Program-made: the position numbers and the translations under genes
In this document: positions 35,165 through 41,347 of the stretch, piece by piece
Layout of the letters: each line of letters opens with the position of its first letter
Position numbering within the stretch: position 1 is the first letter of the stretch
The notes under the pieces: generated by a model
What the model saw: the letters and a program-made list of their open reading frames with translations, nothing else
Database searches by the model: none
What the model was told of the DNA's origin: nothing
NCBI RefSeq assembly: GCF_002260845.1
Contig: NZ_BEDT01000007.1
Coordinates: 1-41,347 of the forward strand
DNA length: 41,347 nucleotides
Direction: 5' to 3'
Source of the DNA: Pseudolactococcus reticulitermitis
GTDB lineage: Bacteria > Bacillota > Bacilli > Lactobacillales > Streptococcaceae

Positions 35165-35200
35165 CTTTTCTCTCCTCTATTTAGCTATTAGCCTTATCCA

Positions 35201-37219
35201 TTAATCAAAACCGGCAACATCAGCCAAATCTGACAACATCACTTGATAATCAGGCTTTTCAGACCAGTGGGCGTCTTTAAAGATAGCCACCGCCTCTTGT
35301 CTGGCGACTTCTAAAATAGGATAATCATTGACAATATCAGCAACTGAAAATTCAGGCAAACCTGATTGGCGTGTCCCAAAAATCTCGCCACTCCCTCGCA
35401 GTTTCAAATCTTCTTCTGCCAAGACAAAACCATTTTGCGTTTCTGTCATGATTTGCATCCGACGTTTTCCCGTTTCAGACTTGGGATTGGCGACCAAAAT
35501 CGTGTAAGATTTTTTCTCGCCACGTCCGACACGCCCACGTAGCTGGTGGAGTTGAGATAGACCAAAGCGGTCTGCATCAATCATCACCATAATCGTCGCA
35601 TTGGGCACATTGACCCCAACTTCGATGACCGTTGTCGAGACTAAAACATCATATTTCTTTGCCTTAAAATCTGTCATAATCTGATCTTTTTCAGCATTTT
35701 TCATCTTGCCATGGAGCAGGGCGACCTTTGCTGTCAAGCCAAAAAACGCCTGTAATTCTGCAAACAGCTCCGTCGCATTTTTTAAATCTAGCGCTTCACT
35801 TTCTTCAATCAAGGGCGAAATAAAATAAACCTGAGCACCTTTCCCCACCTCATCTGCAATCCACGGCAAAATTTGTGGCGTTAATTGCTCATGCTTGACC
35901 CAGCGCGTCGTAATCGGCTTTCGTCCTGCGGGCAACTCGTCGATAATCGACACATCCATATCTCCAAAGGCTGTAATCGCAAGCGTCCGAGGAATCGGCG
36001 TTGCCGTCATCATCAGGACATCGGGATTTTGCCCTTTTTCCCGAAAGACCTTCCGCTGGTTGACCCCGAAACGATGCTGTTCATCCGTAATCACAAGCCC
36101 CAGATTCTGGTAGCCTACCGCCTCCTGTATCAGCGCATGCGTCCCCGTAATCATCTGAATGCGACCATTTTCAAGACCCGTCAGCACCTCGCGCCGTTCC
36201 GCAGCCTTCATCCCACTCGTCAGCAATCCCACCGTCAGCTCAGGAAAGAGCGCCTGCAGGCTTTCATAGTGCTGGTGCGCCAGAATCTCCGTCGGCACCA
36301 TCATCGCCGCCTGAAAGCCCGCTGTCACCGCTGCATACATGGCAAGGCTCGCCACCGCCGTCTTTCCGCTCCCCACATCGCCCTGCAAGAGCCGATTCAT
36401 ATGATAAGGACTCGCCATATCTGCCAAAATCTCACGCAAGGACTGGTCTTGCGCCTTTGTCAAATGGTAGGGCAGTTGTCCGGTTTTGTCTGCTATTTGA
36501 GCAGCGTTGTACGTGATAACCAGTCCTTGTGTCAGCGACTTCTCTTTGTAACGCAGCGCCTGTAATTTCATTTGGAAATAGAACAATTCCTCAAACTTCA
36601 TGCGACGTAAGGCTTGCTGATGCGCGATTTCATCAATCGGAAAGTGCATATCATGAACCGCCGTTTTACGATCAACCAAACGATACTTTTGCAGCAACTC
36701 AGTCGGTAAATTCTCAGCAATCAACTCCCCAACGCCTGTTTCAAAAACAGACTGCAGTAGATTAACCAGCGCCGATTGTTTGACCCCCTGCATAACATGA
36801 TAGACCGGCTGAAAACTATTGTCAACCTGCGCTAAAATCTTCATGCCTGTCACACTCAATTTCTTGGCATCCCATTTGCCATAAATGGCAATCTCAGCAT
36901 CCAGCTCGACCTTATCTTGCAAATAAGGCTGATTAAAAAAGCTGACTGAAATGACAGCTTCATCCTGCTTGATTTTAAAGGTGAGGCGATTACGGCGCGC
37001 GCCATAATAACTGACATTAGCTGGCGTCACCACTCGACCGACAATCGTTGTCTTTTCGCCATCCATCAGTTCAAAAATGGACTTTGACGAAAAATCATCA
37101 TAGCGAAAAGGAAAGTAAAGCAATAAATCTTGCACAGTAAAAATACCCAGCTGATGGTATCGCTCGGCAGACTTCGGCCCCACACCTTTCAGAAATTGTA
37201 TTGAATCCGTTAGTTTCAT
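35201..37219 (-). CDS. recG: ATP-dependent DNA helicase RecG
   Basis: RecG remodels stalled forks and branched DNA. 672 residues: N-terminal wedge/OB domain, then Walker A GDVGSGKTAVA (about 285), DEQHRFG (DEQH box), MTATPIPRTLA and the helicase C motif QLRGRVGRGEKKS. The start ATG has no Shine-Dalgarno. TGATAAAAT ends 6 nt upstream, overlapping the stop of the preceding kinase gene, so a leaderless transcript is likely. Confidence 0.96.
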   Translation of the reverse strand: MKLTDSIQFLKGVGPKSAERYHQLGIFTVQDLLLYFPFRYDDFSSKSIFELMDGEKTTIVGRVVTPANVSYYGARRNRLTFKIKQDEAVISVSFFNQPYLQDKVELDAEIAIYGKWDAKKLSVTGMKILAQVDNSFQPVYHVMQGVKQSALVNLLQSVFETGVGELIAENLPTELLQKYRLVDRKTAVHDMHFPIDEIAHQQALRRMKFEELFYFQMKLQALRYKEKSLTQGLVITYNAAQIADKTGQLPYHLTKAQDQSLREILADMASPYHMNRLLQGDVGSGKTAVASLAMYAAVTAGFQAAMMVPTEILAHQHYESLQALFPELTVGLLTSGMKAAERREVLTGLENGRIQMITGTHALIQEAVGYQNLGLVITDEQHRFGVNQRKVFREKGQNPDVLMMTATPIPRTLAITAFGDMDVSIIDELPAGRKPITTRWVKHEQLTPQILPWIADEVGKGAQVYFISPLIEESEALDLKNATELFAELQAFFGLTAKVALLHGKMKNAEKDQIMTDFKAKKYDVLVSTTVIEVGVNVPNATIMVMIDADRFGLSQLHQLRGRVGRGEKKSYTILVANPKSETGKRRMQIMTETQNGFVLAEEDLKLRGSGEIFGTRQSGLPEFSVADIVNDYPILEVARQEAVAIFKDAHWSEKPDYQVMLSDLADVAGFD

Positions 37220-37225
37220 ATGTCT

Positions 37226-37234
37226 ATTTTATCA
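37226..37234 (-). promoter_or_regulatory. Extended -10 promoter of recG, leaderless
   Basis: Minus strand TGATAAAAT. The TGA is also the stop of the upstream P-loop gene, and the -10 is 6 nt from the recG ATG. Confidence 0.55.
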
Positions 37235-37819
37235 TTTTAGCCTTGGAAATACTTGTAGAACTTGCTGAACTACTGTTTCTGGTGATAAGTGACTATTATC
37301 AATTTTTAACACCTGCACCTCTGGGAAACTTTCGGCAAGTTGGTTTTCTTTAGATTCTAACTGATAATTGACCGCCGATTGCTCTAAATCTTGCATCGAA
37401 AAAGCCAAATCTCTTTTAGAAGGTTTCGCTGCTAAGCGTTCTGGATGCGTGTTTCGTACGCGGCGCTCACTCATCTCTGCCACCAATTCGACAAAATAAA
37501 CCGACTCGCTAGCATTCAGAAAAATAGCTGCAATCTCTGAAAGAAAAGCTAAATCTTCGTCTGACGCAAAATCAATCATAACCGTGAAAATCAAATGGTT
37601 AACTGGATTAGTTGTTAAATTATTAACAAAAGATTGAAATAAACTTTTCCGCAGTTCATCTGACAACTGAAAAGTTGTCGGTGTATAGCCTAGAAAATTA
37701 GCAAATAAATCAATCGTTTGATGATTATACAACAACTTACCATCTATCTGTTTTTCGAGTTCACGACCAACCGTCATTTTCCCCACCGCCTGAGCGCCGA
37801 TTAGGACAACTAAACTCAT
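37232..37819 (-). CDS. P-loop kinase-like ATPase
   Basis: A 195-residue single-domain protein with Walker A GAQAVGKMT (8-16) and the shape of small-molecule or nucleoside kinases (AAA_33-like): a helical lid with ERRVRNTHPERLAAKPSKRD split by Arg residues. No substrate can be read from the sequence. AAAGGAG precedes the ATG. It is followed directly by the recG promoter. Confidence 0.75.
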   Translation of the reverse strand: MSLVVLIGAQAVGKMTVGRELEKQIDGKLLYNHQTIDLFANFLGYTPTTFQLSDELRKSLFQSFVNNLTTNPVNHLIFTVMIDFASDEDLAFLSEIAAIFLNASESVYFVELVAEMSERRVRNTHPERLAAKPSKRDLAFSMQDLEQSAVNYQLESKENQLAESFPEVQVLKIDNSHLSPETVVQQVLQVFPRLK

Positions 37820-37932
37820 AATAACTTTCTCCTTTCTGCGTTTTCACTTCGTGAAATCTTGAAACTTGACCTACGCTAACGCTCGGCCCAAGCGGGATCA
37901 TTCGCGAACTTTTGTCCGATCAAAGGCTTTAA
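37820..37932. other. Intergenic region with a possible coding remnant
   Basis: The minus strand holds a hairpin TTTCAC/GTGAAA before the kinase ribosome site. Further upstream is a 19-codon frame ending GQKFANDPAWAER (37876-37935) that looks protein-like but has only a TTG start and no ribosome site. Confidence 0.4.
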
Positions 37933-37960
37933 CAAAAAAGCGAGAAATTCGATTTCTCAC
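37933..37960 (-). terminator. Terminator of the UPF0342 gene
   Basis: Minus strand GAGAAAT/ATTTCTC with a three-base loop, then GC and six T. Confidence 0.85.
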
Positions 37961-37971
37961 TTGAGCGACGC

Positions 37972-38298
37972 TTATTGACCGTATAATTCTTGAAGTGGTT
38001 TAAAGACGATATCTTGTAAATCACTCGTAATCGTTTGTAAAACTTGTTCCTTAGCCAGTAAGTCTGACATAATCGGATTAGCTTGCAGTTCAGCAAAAAG
38101 CGCCTGTGCTTCATTTTGTTGTTCTGGCTCTAAAATTTGCCCCATTTGCATTTTCGTTTGGATGTCGATAAATTTCGCATACAGAGCGCTTGCTGCTTCA
38201 TCAGCTTTAACTGCGGCAAGTGCTGTCACAACTGCTTGGTATTCAGGTAAAGCACGAAATTCACGTTCGAGTTGGTTCATGGTATCATAAATATTCAT
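37972..38298 (-). CDS. UPF0342 / YheA-YlbF-type protein
   Basis: A 108-residue all-helical protein with the UPF0342 hallmarks: NIYDTMNQLEREFRALPEY, VKADEAASALYAKF and a C-terminal IVFKPLQELYGQ. Relatives YlbF and YmcA in Bacillus form a complex that influences RNase Y; whether this YheA-like member does so is unknown. AAGGAG lies 6 nt before the ATG. Confidence 0.85.
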   Translation of the reverse strand: MNIYDTMNQLEREFRALPEYQAVVTALAAVKADEAASALYAKFIDIQTKMQMGQILEPEQQNEAQALFAELQANPIMSDLLAKEQVLQTITSDLQDIVFKPLQELYGQ

Positions 38299-38329
38299 TG
38301 AAGTCTCCTTTTTCTTATCTCCATTATAT

Positions 38330-38358
38330 CAAAAAAGCGGCCATCTCTGCACGCTTTC
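38330..38358 (-). terminator. Terminator of the PhnA-like gene
   Basis: Minus strand AAAGCG/CGCTTT with a twelve-base loop, ending in TTTTTT. Confidence 0.65.
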
Positions 38359-38363
38359 AAGTT

Positions 38364-38711
38364 TTAACCTTTCTTAACGACTGAGCCTTTCAAGCCAATC
38401 GCCCCAAAACCGTCAATTTTAGCATCGATGAAATGACCATTTTTACCATTTTCATTGATTCTGATATTCTTCGCTTTCGTCCCTTTTTTAATGGGTTTAG
38501 GCATCCCTTTAACTGGCAAATCTTGAACGATAATCACATCATCGCCGTCTGCTAATTCAGTTCCGACTGAATCTAGAACAACAAACTTGTCACTTGCGTT
38601 ATCAATATCAGCTTGTGTAAAGTCATTGCCACATTCTGAACAACCAAAAGTTGTATCAGATAATTCATAAGTAAATTCACTGCCACAATGCGGGCATTTA
38701 GGTAATGTCAT
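38364..38711 (-). CDS. PhnA/YjdM family zinc-ribbon protein
   Basis: 115 residues. An N-terminal zinc ribbon (CPHCGSEFTYE, CSECGND) leads into the YjdM/PhnA beta domain (VLDSVGTELADGDDVIIVQDL, KGTKAKNIR). Despite the family name, no phosphonate genes are near and a role in phosphonate use is not supported. TAAGGAAG precedes the ATG. Single gene. Confidence 0.9.
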   Translation of the reverse strand: MTLPKCPHCGSEFTYELSDTTFGCSECGNDFTQADIDNASDKFVVLDSVGTELADGDDVIIVQDLPVKGMPKPIKKGTKAKNIRINENGKNGHFIDAKIDGFGAIGLKGSVVKKG

Positions 38712-38742
38712 TTTTCTTCCTTAATCTATATTTCTCTTGGTA

Positions 38743-38776
38743 CAAAAAAACGGGGAATTTACATTCCTCGTTTTCC
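38743..38776 (-). terminator. Terminator of gap
   Basis: Minus strand AAAACGAGGAAT/ATTCCCCGTTTT with a four-base loop and seven T. It lies 135 nt after the gap stop. Confidence 0.9.
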
Positions 38777-38910
38777 CAATAACTAAATAGTCTCATTTAG
38801 AATTTGCTCGGCAAGAGCTAGAAAATAGATAAAATCTCTCCGAAAGCCAAAGCTTTCTCCTAGACTTTCCTAATTTCTACGCCCCAAACGCCTCGCACAT
38901 TACCATGCTA
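38777..38910 (-). ncRNA. Structured 3' UTR or small RNA after gap
   Basis: Between the gap stop and its terminator the minus strand can form three hairpins in a row: GAAAGC/GCTTTC, GCTC/GAGC and CTAAAT/ATTTAG. No ORF is seen. It could be a stable 3' UTR-derived RNA. This is a structural guess without family match. Confidence 0.35.
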
Positions 38911-39924
38911 TTATTTAGCGATTGATGCAAAGTATTCAAGTGTACGAACAAGTTGTGAAGTGTAAGACATTTCGTTGTCGTACCATGATACAGTTTTAAC
39001 CAATTGTGTACCGTCAGCAGCTTCAGTCACTTCTGTTTGAGTTGCGTCAAACAATGAACCGAATGAGATACCAACGATATCAGATGAAACGATTTCATCT
39101 GTGTTGTAACCGAATGATTCAGTTGCAGCAGCTTTCATTGCAGCATTGATTTCTTCAGCAGTTACTTTTTTGTCAAGAACAGTTACAAGTTCAGTCAATG
39201 AACCAGTTGGAACTGGAACACGTTGTGCATGACCTTTAAGTTTACCGTTCAATTCAGGGATAACAAGACCGATAGCTTTAGCAGCACCAGTAGAGTTAGG
39301 CACGATGTTTTCTGAAGCAGTACGTGCGCGACGGAGGTCACCACCACGGTGAGGACCATCAAGCGTCATTTGGTCACCAGTGAAACCGTGAACAGTTGTC
39401 ATTGTACCAACTTTAAGACCAAAGTTTTTGTTCAAAGCATCAGCCATAGGTGCAAGACAGTTAGTTGTACATGAACCAGCAGAAATTACTGTTTCAGTAC
39501 CGTCAAGTACGTCATGGTTAGTGTTGAAAACAACTGTTTTAACATCAGAGCCACCAGGTGCAGTGATCACAACTTTTTTAGCACCATTAGCATGTAAATG
39601 TTTTTCAGCAGCTTCTTTAGTTGCAAAGAAACCAGTTGCTTCAAGAACGATTTCTACACCATCAGCAGCCCAATCGATGTTTGCAGGATCAGATTCTTGA
39701 GAAACTTTGATGAATTTACCGTTTACGTCAAAACCGTTTTCTTCAACTTCAACAGTTCCGTCGAAACGGCCTTGAGTTGTATCGTATTTCAACAAGTGTG
39801 CAAGCATAGCAGGGTTTGTCAAATCATTGATACGTGCAACTTCAACACCCTCAACATTTTCGATACGACGAAGTGCAAGACGACCAATACGGCCGAAACC
39901 GTTAATACCAACTTTAACTACCAT
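38911..39924 (-). CDS. gap: Glyceraldehyde-3-phosphate dehydrogenase
   Basis: The NAD-linked glycolytic enzyme, 337 residues. [10 protein letters not shown] forms the nucleotide fold, [12 protein letters not shown] holds catalytic C152, and [14 protein letters not shown] and SWYDNEMSY complete the family signature. The biased codon use and AAGGAGG ribosome site indicate very high expression. The promoter is strong, and the leader carries two hairpins. Confidence 0.98.
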   Translation of the reverse strand: MVVKVGINGFGRIGRLALRRIENVEGVEVARINDLTNPAMLAHLLKYDTTQGRFDGTVEVEENGFDVNGKFIKVSQESDPANIDWAADGVEIVLEATGFFATKEAAEKHLHANGAKKVVITAPGGSDVKTVVFNTNHDVLDGTETVISAGSCTTNCLAPMADALNKNFGLKVGTMTTVHGFTGDQMTLDGPHRGGDLRRARTASENIVPNSTGAAKAIGLVIPELNGKLKGHAQRVPVPTGSLTELVTVLDKKVTAEEINAAMKAAATESFGYNTDEIVSSDIVGISFGSLFDATQTEVTEAADGTQLVKTVSWYDNEMSYTSQLVRTLEYFASIAK

Positions 39925-39964
39925 TTTGTAGAAATCCTCCTTATGGAATTCAGTAATTTTTTAT

Positions 39965-40009
39965 GAGGTGTCAAACACCTCTAACAACTGAAAGTTAAAC
40001 ATTTAACTT
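39965..40009 (-). promoter_or_regulatory. gap leader with two hairpins
   Basis: AAGTTAAA/TTTAACTT (39992-40009) lies right after the transcription start, and GAGGTGT/ACACCTC (39965-39981) lies midway to the ribosome site. They may stabilise the mRNA or act as an operator. Confidence 0.5.
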
Positions 40010-40017
40010 ACATTACA

Positions 40018-40046
40018 ATCATACCTTTTTTATCGCATTTATGCAA
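40018..40046 (-). promoter_or_regulatory. Promoter of gap
   Basis: Minus strand -35 TTGCAT (40041-40046), 17 nt spacer, -10 TATGAT (40018-40023). Confidence 0.8.
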
Positions 40047-40091
40047 GAAGAAACACTATTTTTAACGGTTAATTGTTTTATAACAGATTTC

Positions 40092-40117
40092 AAAAAAAGC
40101 GCATATCAAGCGCTTTT
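40092..40117 (-). terminator. Terminator of the DUF536 gene
   Basis: Minus strand AAAAGCGC/GCGCTTTT, seven-base loop, followed by TTT. Confidence 0.9.
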
Positions 40118-40143
40118 AACATATTTATTTCATCTGTATTAGA

Positions 40144-40596
40144 TTACTTTCCGAACAATTTTGCAAAAAAACCTTTTGATTTTTCTTGTTCTAACTCAAT
40201 TAAAGTTTGTTCACGTTCGGTTAAAGCTTTCGCCGTCAATTGTTGCTGCTGATCCAACTGTTTATCTTTCTCAGCAATCTGTAAATCCTTCATTGCAATC
40301 TGCTCTGATAACCTTGTAATTTCAGTATTTTTATCCTCAATTAACTGTGAAATAATCTTGTCAAAATCAATATTAATCGCATTTTTATCTGACAACTTTT
40401 CTGTGGTACTCTCGTCTTCTAAAATGACTTTACCATAATGGGTTTCTAATTGCTTAATCCCTGCTTCATTAACAACCGTAACGCCCCGATCATTCTTTGC
40501 TAAAAATTCTTCCTCAAGCTTTTTAATACGGTTATTCATCGCCTGACGCGTCACCCCAAATGCTTCAGACAATTCCGTTACAGTCATATTTTTCAT
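40144..40596 (-). CDS. DUF536-type helix-turn-helix protein
   Basis: A 150-residue protein. The N-terminus is a helix-turn-helix (TVTELSEAFGVTRQAMNNRI), the middle is a long Gln/Glu-rich coiled coil (about 70-135), and it ends GFFAKLFGK, typical of DUF536 proteins found beside rep genes on lactococcal plasmids. Here it is chromosomal, between gap and tRNA genes. I start at 40596, where GGAG lies 7 nt upstream. A longer frame to 40728 has no ribosome site and crosses the promoter. Confidence 0.82.
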   Translation of the reverse strand: MKNMTVTELSEAFGVTRQAMNNRIKKLEEEFLAKNDRGVTVVNEAGIKQLETHYGKVILEDESTTEKLSDKNAINIDFDKIISQLIEDKNTEITRLSEQIAMKDLQIAEKDKQLDQQQQLTAKALTEREQTLIELEQEKSKGFFAKLFGK

Positions 40597-40629
40597 GTTA
40601 TTTCTCCATTGATTTTCTAGCTTTATTTC

Positions 40630-40638
40630 ATTATAACA
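40630..40638 (-). promoter_or_regulatory. Extended -10 promoter of the DUF536 gene
   Basis: Minus strand TGTTATAAT, 34 nt before the ATG. Confidence 0.65.
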
Positions 40639-40696
40639 AAAAATGCCCATAAAATCTGACTTCTCTCTTATAAGTAGAGATAACTCAACGCAAATC

Positions 40697-40736
40697 AAGA
40701 AAAAAAAACCATTGAAAATAATTTTCAATGGTTTTA
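40697..40736 (-). terminator. Terminator of the tRNA cluster
   Basis: Minus strand: a 15-bp arm AAAACCATTGAAAAT pairs with ATTTTCAATGGTTTT and is followed by TTTTT. Confidence 0.92.
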
Positions 40737-40749
40737 ATCGAATCTGCTA

Positions 40750-40833
40750 TACCGGCGGCCGGGGTCGAACCGGCACGTCCGTGAAGACACTGGATTTTGA
40801 GTCCAGCGCGTCTGCCAATTCCGCCACGCCGGC
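40750..40833 (-). tRNA. tRNA-Leu (CAA)
   Basis: 84 nt with a long variable arm. Anticodon loop CTCAAAA, acceptor GCCGGCG/CGCCGGT, discriminator A. CCA is not encoded. Confidence 0.95.
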
Positions 40834-40861
40834 AAATTCTATTATGGAAAGCTCCAATAAA

Positions 40862-40933
40862 CTGGGGTAGCTGGATTCGAACCAACGCATGAGGGAGTCA
40901 AAGTCCCTTGCCTTACCGCTTGGCTATACCCCA
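40862..40933 (-). tRNA. tRNA-Gln (TTG)
   Basis: 72 nt. Anticodon loop CTTTGAC, acceptor TGGGGTA/TACCCCA, discriminator G. Confidence 0.95.
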
Positions 40934-40948
40934 ATAATACTAATGAAA

Positions 40949-41022
40949 GGCGGTCGACGGGAATCGAACCCGCGAGTGTCAGCGCCACAAGCTGATGTGT
41001 TAACCACTTCACCACGACCGCC
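40949..41022 (-). tRNA. tRNA-His (GTG)
   Basis: 74 nt including the extra 5' G paired with C73. Anticodon loop TTGTGGC. Confidence 0.95.
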
Positions 41023-41032
41023 ATATTTCAAA

Positions 41033-41103
41033 CACGGGCAGCAGGAATTGAACCCACACCAAAGGTTTTGGAGACCTTTGTTCTACCTTTAAACTATGCC
41101 CGT
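41033..41103 (-). tRNA. tRNA-Trp (CCA)
   Basis: 71 nt. Anticodon loop CTCCAAA, acceptor ACGGGCA/TGCCCGT, discriminator G. Confidence 0.95.
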
Positions 41104-41113
41104 AAAGGTAATA

Positions 41114-41194
41114 TGGAAGGGGAGGGATTCGAACCCCCGAACCCGAAGGAGCGGATTTACAGTCCGCCGCGTTTAGCCACTTCGCTACCCTTCC
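41114..41194 (-). tRNA. tRNA-Tyr (GTA)
   Basis: 81 nt with a long variable arm. Anticodon loop CTGTAAA, acceptor GGAAGGG/CCCTTCC, discriminator A. Confidence 0.95.
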
Positions 41195-41228
41195 AAATTA
41201 TTTAATTTTCATTAGATCAAAGACCTAA

Positions 41229-41301
41229 TGGGAGTTGAGGGGTTCGAACCCCCGACCCTCTGCTTGTAAGGCAGATGCTCTCCCAGCTGAGCTAAACTCC
41301 C
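41229..41301 (-). tRNA. tRNA-Val (TAC)
   Basis: 73 nt. Anticodon loop CTTACAA, acceptor GGGAGTT/AACTCCC, discriminator A. First of the six tRNAs in the direction of transcription within the window. Confidence 0.95.
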
Positions 41302-41347
41302 AAGGGATAGGAGTTCAGCCCAACTGCCCTGTTTCTACGGTTGCGAT

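Noticed and set aside
35885-36565. Long plus-strand ORF of 226 codons inside recG
   Set aside because: It is opposite the helicase core with its recognisable motifs. The product is rich in His and Arg and has no family features, as expected for an antisense shadow.
40597-40728. N-terminal extension of the DUF536 protein
   Set aside because: The extra 44 codons cross the extended -10 promoter and lack a ribosome site, while GGAG marks the start at 40596.
41302-41347. Possible rRNA or tRNA fragment at the right edge
   Set aside because: The 46 bases after tRNA-Val fit no tRNA fold and no 5S rRNA sequence that I can recall; treated as spacer.

Overview
The window looks like chromosome of a low-GC lactic acid coccus, most likely Lactococcus or its sister group Pseudolactococcus. 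The clues are a folate cluster, mreC-mreD followed by a Usp45/PcsB-type CHAP protein, tandem DAHP synthases next to secA, an EpuA-type gene after murA, a DUF536 regulator beside gap, and a Val-Tyr-Trp-His-Gln-Leu tRNA run. I could not search a database, so the genus is inference. Most genes lie on the minus strand. No prophage, IS element, rRNA or CRISPR array was seen.

Layout. 1-6500: a partial LPXTG-type surface protein, tig, murA-epuA, a spx-UPF0223-IMPase operon, then on the plus strand a Tad2-like (DUF2829) gene and an SDR gene. 6500-9500: the folB-folK-folE-(RdgB-like/FolP fusion) operon. 9500-15100: rpsO, then fmt-rsmB-pppL-stkP (formylation, rRNA methylation, PASTA kinase and its phosphatase). 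15100-17300: a DUF3781 gene, pflA, a membrane protein of unknown function and an XRE regulator. 17340-18720: a small bacteriocin island. 18720-25900: ptsHI, two DAHP synthases, secA. 26000-28850: pcsB/usp45, mreD, mreC. 28850-32950: NUDIX, formate channel, rpiA, DUF1836-degV, NTF2-like. 32940-40600: mnmE, SDR, recG, P-loop kinase, UPF0342, PhnA-like, gap, DUF536. 40700-41301: six tRNAs.

The most unusual part is the bacteriocin island. Two peptides with double-glycine leaders and GxxxG-containing cores (a candidate two-peptide class IIb bacteriocin) are followed by a two-helix membrane protein, a small soluble protein and, beyond a terminator and a set of repeats, an 85-residue XRE regulator. 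The regulator's own N-terminus is a complete double-glycine leader (L-12, L-7, I-4, G-2, G-1), and a strong Shine-Dalgarno places translation exactly at its start. No peptidase-ABC transporter gene is present in the window. A regulator carrying an export leader suggests control through the exporter or its peptidase, which is inference.

A second theme is leaderless expression. Four genes (Tad2-like, rpiA, NTF2-like, recG) lack a Shine-Dalgarno and carry a -10 box exactly 6 nt before the ATG. The Tad2-like gene also sits on a 34-bp palindrome whose two halves each hold a promoter, one firing toward spx. The spx mRNA appears to carry a structured leader with a six-residue leader ORF that may drive translation of spx. 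Metabolic regulation is visible too: well-matched cre sites overlap the promoters of pflA and the formate channel, and a WalR-type box precedes pcsB.
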